Source: Kitasatospora phosalacinea (lineage in GTDB: Bacteria; Actinomycetota; Actinomycetes; Streptomycetales; Streptomycetaceae). From it: a DNA stretch of 64,000 nucleotides. The translations under genes and the position numbers were made by a program. The stretch is taken from contig NZ_JNYE01000023.1 of NCBI RefSeq assembly GCF_000717185.1, positions 6,985 through 70,984 on the forward strand, written 5' to 3'. Numbering within the stretch: the stretch's first letter is position 1; each line of letters starts with the position of its first letter. The notes under the pieces are model-generated. The model searched no databases and was not told the DNA's origin. It saw only the letters and a program-made list of their open reading frames with translations. Shown here piece after piece: positions 60,392 through 64,000 of this stretch.

Positions 60392-60856
60392 TCAGCGGGT
60401 GCGGGCGAACGCGGCACGGGGGTCGGCCGCCCCGGGCGGTGGGCTGGGCGGGGCCGCGGCGGTAGCGGGGCCCCGCCGGGCCGCAGGGCTCCTGAGCAGG
60501 GCAGCTTCGTCGGTGCGGAACCCGCGAGCGGTGGTGGCGGCAGGGGTGCGGTGGGCGGCGACCTGCCGGGGGAGTCCGACCTGCGGCTCGGAGTGGGCGT
60601 CCAGGGAGAGGTCGCTGTGGACGGCGTAGCCCGCGCCGTTCAGGACCTTGACCGCCCAGCGCAGGCGGTCCGGGGCGTCGCGGTGCTGCTCGGTGAACGC
60701 GTACAGGTGGGGGTGGTCGGCGATGCGCTGGAACTCCAGCCGCTCCAGCATCCAGGCCGCTGCCGCTGCCGCGGACCGGGTGGGCAGGGCGGCGACGACG
60801 CCGTGGTCGGGGTGGTGGCCGAGGACGACCTCGGGCTGCGGTGCAGGGGTGGGCAT
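60392..60856 (-). CDS. Hypothetical protein with repeat domain and shared tail
   Basis: A 154-residue protein consisting of little more than the 55-residue domain (MLERLEFQRIADHPHLYAFT, AVKVLNGAGYAVHSDLSLD) and the tail (EAALLRSPAARRGP to AAFARTR). It is the simplest example of the domain-plus-tail architecture and a good query for homology searches. Confidence 0.62.
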   Translation of the reverse strand: MPTPAPQPEVVLGHHPDHGVVAALPTRSAAAAAAWMLERLEFQRIADHPHLYAFTEQHRDAPDRLRWAVKVLNGAGYAVHSDLSLDAHSEPQVGLPRQVAAHRTPAATTARGFRTDEAALLRSPAARRGPATAAAPPSPPPGAADPRAAFARTR

Positions 60857-60877
60857 GGCGGGCTTTCCGTACGGGGG

Positions 60878-61942
60878 TCAGCGGACGCGGCCGGAGGGGC
60901 GGCCGGTGGCCGGGGGCTGGGCGGCGAGCAGGGCTTCGGCGGGGTGCCCGGTGAGGGTGCGTTCGGACGCCGGGGAGGAGGCGAGGGCGGCGGCCACCCG
61001 CAGGTCGTGCCCGCTCGCCGCCGACCGGGCCGCGGCCTGGGGGTGCGCGGCGTGCCGGTCCGCGAGATCCCCCCGCAGAGCCCGGATCTCCCGGACGTAG
61101 CGGTCGGTCAGGTCGGCGACCTCGCGCAGGCGGGCGGCGTAGTGCGGATCGGAGGCGGTCGCGTTCAGCCCCTCCCACCAGGTGACGGTCTGGTGCAGGG
61201 CGTCGACGGCCTGGTCCAGCACGCCGTCGCCGGGGGCGGTGAGCACGCTGAGCGCGGCCACCACGTCCTCGGTGTGGCCGGCCTTCGCGATGTCCTCGCC
61301 GAGGCGGTCGAGCGGGCGGGACGGAAGGGCGGTCCCTGCCGCGGCCCGGTCGGTCAGGTCCGTGGGGCAGTCGACGCCGAAGCCCTCGGCCCGCAGGTAG
61401 TCGGCTGCCCGGGTCACGGCCGTCCGCCGCTCGTCCGGGTCGAGCATCGCGGCCGGGAGCCGGTGGCAGGCGACACCGTTCTGGGAGGTGGGGACGAAGC
61501 CCGCGCGGTGCAGCAGCGACTCGGCCCGCAGGGTCCGGGCCCGGACCTCCTGCTCGGAGGGGACGCCGCGCTGGTCGAGGTGCTCGTTGAGGCAGGCCAG
61601 CAGCGGCTCTGGGTTGGTGCCGTGCTGGTGGTCGAGCTGCCCCGGCTGGCTGTCGTACAGGGGTGCGGGCTCGCCGCCGAGCTCAAGCCACTCCGCGAAC
61701 CAGCCGTTCTGCGGGCCGCTCCATCCGGGCTCCTGGTAGTCGGCGTACTGGGGGCCGGCGAGCAGGAAACTGCCGTCCGGCAGCTGGGCGTCGATGTAGT
61801 CGCCGGTTTCGAAGTCGATGGTGTACTCGACGCCCCGGGCCGCCAGGAGAGTGGTGACCGGTGTGAACTCGTTGTTCGGAGGAGTTCGGCGGGTGTGAGC
61901 AGTGACCCCGAAGCCGGACTTGGAGAACGTGACGGGCTGCAT
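60878..61942 (-). CDS. Hypothetical protein with repeat domain and shared tail
   Basis: A 354-residue protein. An N-terminal region of about 120 residues (VEYTIDFETGDYIDAQLPDG) is followed by the 55-residue domain (LLHRAGFVPTSQNGVACHRL, AADYLRAEGFGVDCPTDL), helices and the tail (VAAALASSPASER to GRPSGRVR). ATG is preceded by TAGGAG. Confidence 0.62.
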   Translation of the reverse strand: MQPVTFSKSGFGVTAHTRRTPPNNEFTPVTTLLAARGVEYTIDFETGDYIDAQLPDGSFLLAGPQYADYQEPGWSGPQNGWFAEWLELGGEPAPLYDSQPGQLDHQHGTNPEPLLACLNEHLDQRGVPSEQEVRARTLRAESLLHRAGFVPTSQNGVACHRLPAAMLDPDERRTAVTRAADYLRAEGFGVDCPTDLTDRAAAGTALPSRPLDRLGEDIAKAGHTEDVVAALSVLTAPGDGVLDQAVDALHQTVTWWEGLNATASDPHYAARLREVADLTDRYVREIRALRGDLADRHAAHPQAAARSAASGHDLRVAAALASSPASERTLTGHPAEALLAAQPPATGRPSGRVR

Positions 61943-61997
61943 GGCGGTGCTCCTACGACGCTCGCCCCTGCGGGAGCGGGGGCTGGGGTGTCGATGG

Positions 61998-62046
61998 TCC
62001 GGAGGATCCGCGGCTTGGCCCGGCCGGGGAAGCAGTGGTAGAAGGC
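61998..62046 (-). repeat. Intergenic repeat, copy 4
   Basis: Contains GTCCGGAGGATCCGCGG, TTGGCCCGGCCGGGGAAGC and GGTAGAAGGC, combining features of copies 1 and 2. It lies 56 bases upstream of the 60878-61942 gene start. Confidence 0.55.
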
Positions 62047-62050
62047 CGCC

Positions 62051-62563
62051 TCAGCGGGCGGAGCGGCGGTGAGCGGGCCCGGTCACGGCGGGCGGCGGCG
62101 TCTCGGCGGTGCGCGGGGCGAGCGCCTGCGTTCCGCGGAGGGCCGGGGAAGCGGCAGCGGCCGGCGTCCGTGCAGGGCGGCCGGGGGAGCGGCTGACCGC
62201 GGCGGCCAGCCGCTCGCTCCGTCCGGCCAGTTCACCGGCGAGGCCCTCGTGGACGAGGTGCAGTTCCTCGCCGATCTCGGTGATCCGCTCCGCCAGGGCA
62301 TCCAGCTCGGCCCCGTACCGCCGGACGCCGTGCTCCTGGCACCACTGCGCCGCCGTGCTCACGAGTTCGTGCAGGCGGCTGACCGCGCCGAAGTCGCTGC
62401 TCACGAGTTGGTGAAGCGTTTCCGGGAACTCGCCCGGCCCGGCGGCGGCCAGACGCTGGACGGCGTACTCCTGCCCAGCCCTGTCGGTCGGCGGGAGAGA
62501 TGCGGCCGGTGTGCCGGACCGAGGGAGGAACTCCTCGGGTGCCCGATGACCCGGATCGGTCAT
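62051..62563 (-). CDS. Helical protein with shared C-terminal tail
   Basis: A 170-residue protein. Helices LHELVSTAAQWCQEHGVRRY and LDALAERITEIGEELHLVHE suggest a coiled-coil. The tail begins LAAAVSRSPGRPAR and ends GPAHRRSAR. ATG has AAGGAG eight bases upstream. No family recognised. Confidence 0.62.
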   Translation of the reverse strand: MTDPGHRAPEEFLPRSGTPAASLPPTDRAGQEYAVQRLAAAGPGEFPETLHQLVSSDFGAVSRLHELVSTAAQWCQEHGVRRYGAELDALAERITEIGEELHLVHEGLAGELAGRSERLAAAVSRSPGRPARTPAAAASPALRGTQALAPRTAETPPPAVTGPAHRRSAR

Positions 62564-62589
62564 GAGTGGATCTCCTTGGCGGCGTGCGG

Positions 62590-63825
62590 TCAGCGGGTAC
62601 GGCGCGGGGCAGTGGCGGGAGGCGAGGGTGCTGGTGCCGGCTCGGCAGTGAAGCCGGTCCCGCGGCGCTCGGTGCGGGCCACGGCTGCCTCGACCTGCTT
62701 GTCGCGGCTCGGTACGGGGCGGCCGATCCGTCGGGTGACGTCCTGGGCCAGCACGGCCAGCGACATGCCCGGGACCCACGCCGAGCGCGACCACGCCTCG
62801 CTGTTGCGCTGGTCCTGGGCCCACGAGCGGATCCGAGTGGTGGCCGGGTCGTCGCTGGCCGTGCGGGTCGTGAGGGGGGCCCACCGGGTGCGGACCTCTC
62901 GGATGCCGGCGAGCGCGTCCTCGGCGTGGTGGAGCCGGCGCAGCTGGGGGCCGATGACAGGGTCGAGGCGGTCCTCGGCGGTGGTCACCGTCCGGATCCC
63001 GGCGAGGATGTGGGGGCCTTGGTCCGCCAGGACGTCGAGATGCTGCCAGGCGGCATGGTCGCGGGCCGCCGCGGACTCGAAGACCTCGGGTTCCCCGAAG
63101 CGCTGGGTGTTCGCCGGCAGGACGTACGCGACGCTCAGGTCGTCCAGGGAGACGAGCGCGTCTTCCACGGCGGCGGTTCGCGCGTACCAGGCGGCCCGCT
63201 GGTAGGCGGGAACGAAGCGCTCCGTGACCTCGGCCGCCAACACGGAGGGCTCGGTGTCGGCGGAGAACTCCACCGGGTCCGGCGGCCTCGGCGACCAGAG
63301 ATACCGGTTCTCCGGCGCGTCGTCGGGAAGCATCGAGCGCAGGAAGACCCGCCCGTCGGGGTGCGGCTGGACGACCAGCAGGCGCTCACCGCCGGGACCG
63401 GCGAGGGCGAAGGCGCTGTGCGGCGCGGTGGCGCTGTTCCACAGCGAGGGGTGCCGACCCCACAGCTGGCCCGTCAGGTCGGCGAGGTCCCGCCCCGGGT
63501 TGAGCCGGCAGGGCTGGGCCGACCAGCCGGGCAGGTGCGCGGCCAGCACGGTGGCGAGCGGCGGAAGGGGAGCCGGCGGGCCGGGCTGCTCGGGCAGGAT
63601 GTGGCCGGCCTCGTCGAGGTAGACCTTGGCCTCCCAGTGGTTGGGCAGGGTGCTCCCGCGGTCGCCGGTCGGGCGGAAGACCGCGAAGGAGTCCTGCTGC
63701 GCGCCGCCAGGGACGAGTTCCCAGTGGGGGTGGGTGCGGTCGTTGCCGTCGCGGCGGGTGTCGAGCAGCTGCTCGAAGGCCGCGAAGTCGGCTTCGGTGA
63801 GGTGGGCGTGGTCGAGGAAGGGCAT
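62590..63825 (-). CDS. Hypothetical protein with shared C-terminal tail
   Basis: A 411-residue protein, first of the series in transcription order visible here. The N-terminal half is beta-rich (RLLVVQPHPDGRVFLRSMLP), the C-terminal half helical (DVTRRIGRPVPSRDKQVEAA). The tail starts VEAAVARTERRG and ends TAPRRTR. I do not recognise the fold, and no catalytic motif stands out. Confidence 0.62.
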   Translation of the reverse strand: MPFLDHAHLTEADFAAFEQLLDTRRDGNDRTHPHWELVPGGAQQDSFAVFRPTGDRGSTLPNHWEAKVYLDEAGHILPEQPGPPAPLPPLATVLAAHLPGWSAQPCRLNPGRDLADLTGQLWGRHPSLWNSATAPHSAFALAGPGGERLLVVQPHPDGRVFLRSMLPDDAPENRYLWSPRPPDPVEFSADTEPSVLAAEVTERFVPAYQRAAWYARTAAVEDALVSLDDLSVAYVLPANTQRFGEPEVFESAAARDHAAWQHLDVLADQGPHILAGIRTVTTAEDRLDPVIGPQLRRLHHAEDALAGIREVRTRWAPLTTRTASDDPATTRIRSWAQDQRNSEAWSRSAWVPGMSLAVLAQDVTRRIGRPVPSRDKQVEAAVARTERRGTGFTAEPAPAPSPPATAPRRTR

Positions 63826-64000
63826 GGGTGTTCACGGTTCCTGGAGGACGTTCCGGCGGGTGGCCGGACCACAAATGGCTTTGTCGGACGGGCGGTTGGC
63901 TATGTCCCTAGTCCCGTGAGTTCGACCGGGACTGCAGTGCCGTAGCTGAGCAGCAGGCCAGGTCGATGAGTGTGTTCCGTGCGTGGAGCGAAGTTTGACG

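Noticed and set aside
63826..64000. Gene at the right edge
   Set aside because: The 175 bases show no frame with a ribosome site; it is probably the promoter region of the 62590-63825 gene.

Overview
The window is a very GC-rich actinobacterial segment whose gene content fits Streptomyces or Kitasatospora: a WhiB protein, DUF2637, DUF317 and DUF4913 proteins, an FxLD-type lanthipeptide locus, strong third-codon-position G/C, and many GTG/TTG starts joined by GTGA, ATGA or TGATG overlaps. The genus cannot be fixed from the sequence alone. The second half reads as an accessory conjugative element (integrative element or linear-plasmid-like).

Layout. (1) 1-4250, minus strand: a RiPP locus in the order TauD-type dioxygenase, FxLD-type precursor peptide, LanB dehydratase, LanC cyclase (cut by the window edge). 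A NUDIX hydrolase and an XRE-TPR regulator diverge from it (4424-6022). (2) 6259-13711, minus strand: a metabolic operon with a hypothetical protein, an APC permease, a glutamine-synthetase-like ligase, a MurC-like protein with a degenerate P-loop and a GH15 glycosidase. An XRE-TPR regulator preceded by three 11-bp repeats (13969-15207) diverges from it and converges on an S9 peptidase. (3) 17103-20197, minus strand: XRE repressor, ImmA/IrrE metalloprotease, MAB_1171c-type membrane protein and a PAP2-like membrane protein. Four related operator-like sites (20227-20337) separate this block from the next. (4) 20597-27520, plus strand: mobilisation and replication block with a replication-initiator-like protein, DnaC-like ATPase, WhiB, DUF2637 protein, MobC-like protein containing strong inverted repeats (possible oriT), and a MOBP-type relaxase. 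(5) 27530-31285: a tightly coupled trio of tyrosine recombinase, XRE protein and a zinc-finger protein with a recombinase-like C-terminus lacking the nucleophile, preceded by GATGCAACAT repeats. (6) 31352-33489: an EF-hand protein, a 35-codon acidic ORF and a secreted trypsin. (7) 34320-63825: about 40 genes almost all on the minus strand, ended at 34268 by a 21-bp perfect hairpin. This block holds small hypothetical proteins, five DUF317 proteins, a tandem HxlR regulator, a RelE-like protein, DUF4913, a HAD phosphatase, an MFS transporter, a broken cytosine methyltransferase, a duplicated DnaB-N-like protein, a PAPS-reductase-like protein, a VirD4/TraG-type coupling protein split by a frameshift, and two relaxase-like proteins lacking the catalytic histidines.

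The most interesting signal is in block 7. At least 18 proteins with unrelated N-terminal domains end in the same kind of tail: a short A-A-x-x-R-[ST] motif, 20-50 Pro/Ala-rich residues, and usually a terminal R-x-R. They surround the VirD4-type coupling protein. I propose, as inference, that the tail is a C-terminal recruitment or translocation signal for the conjugation machinery, which would make this cluster a set of type IV co-transferred proteins or effectors. Five of these proteins also share an unrecognised domain of about 55 residues.
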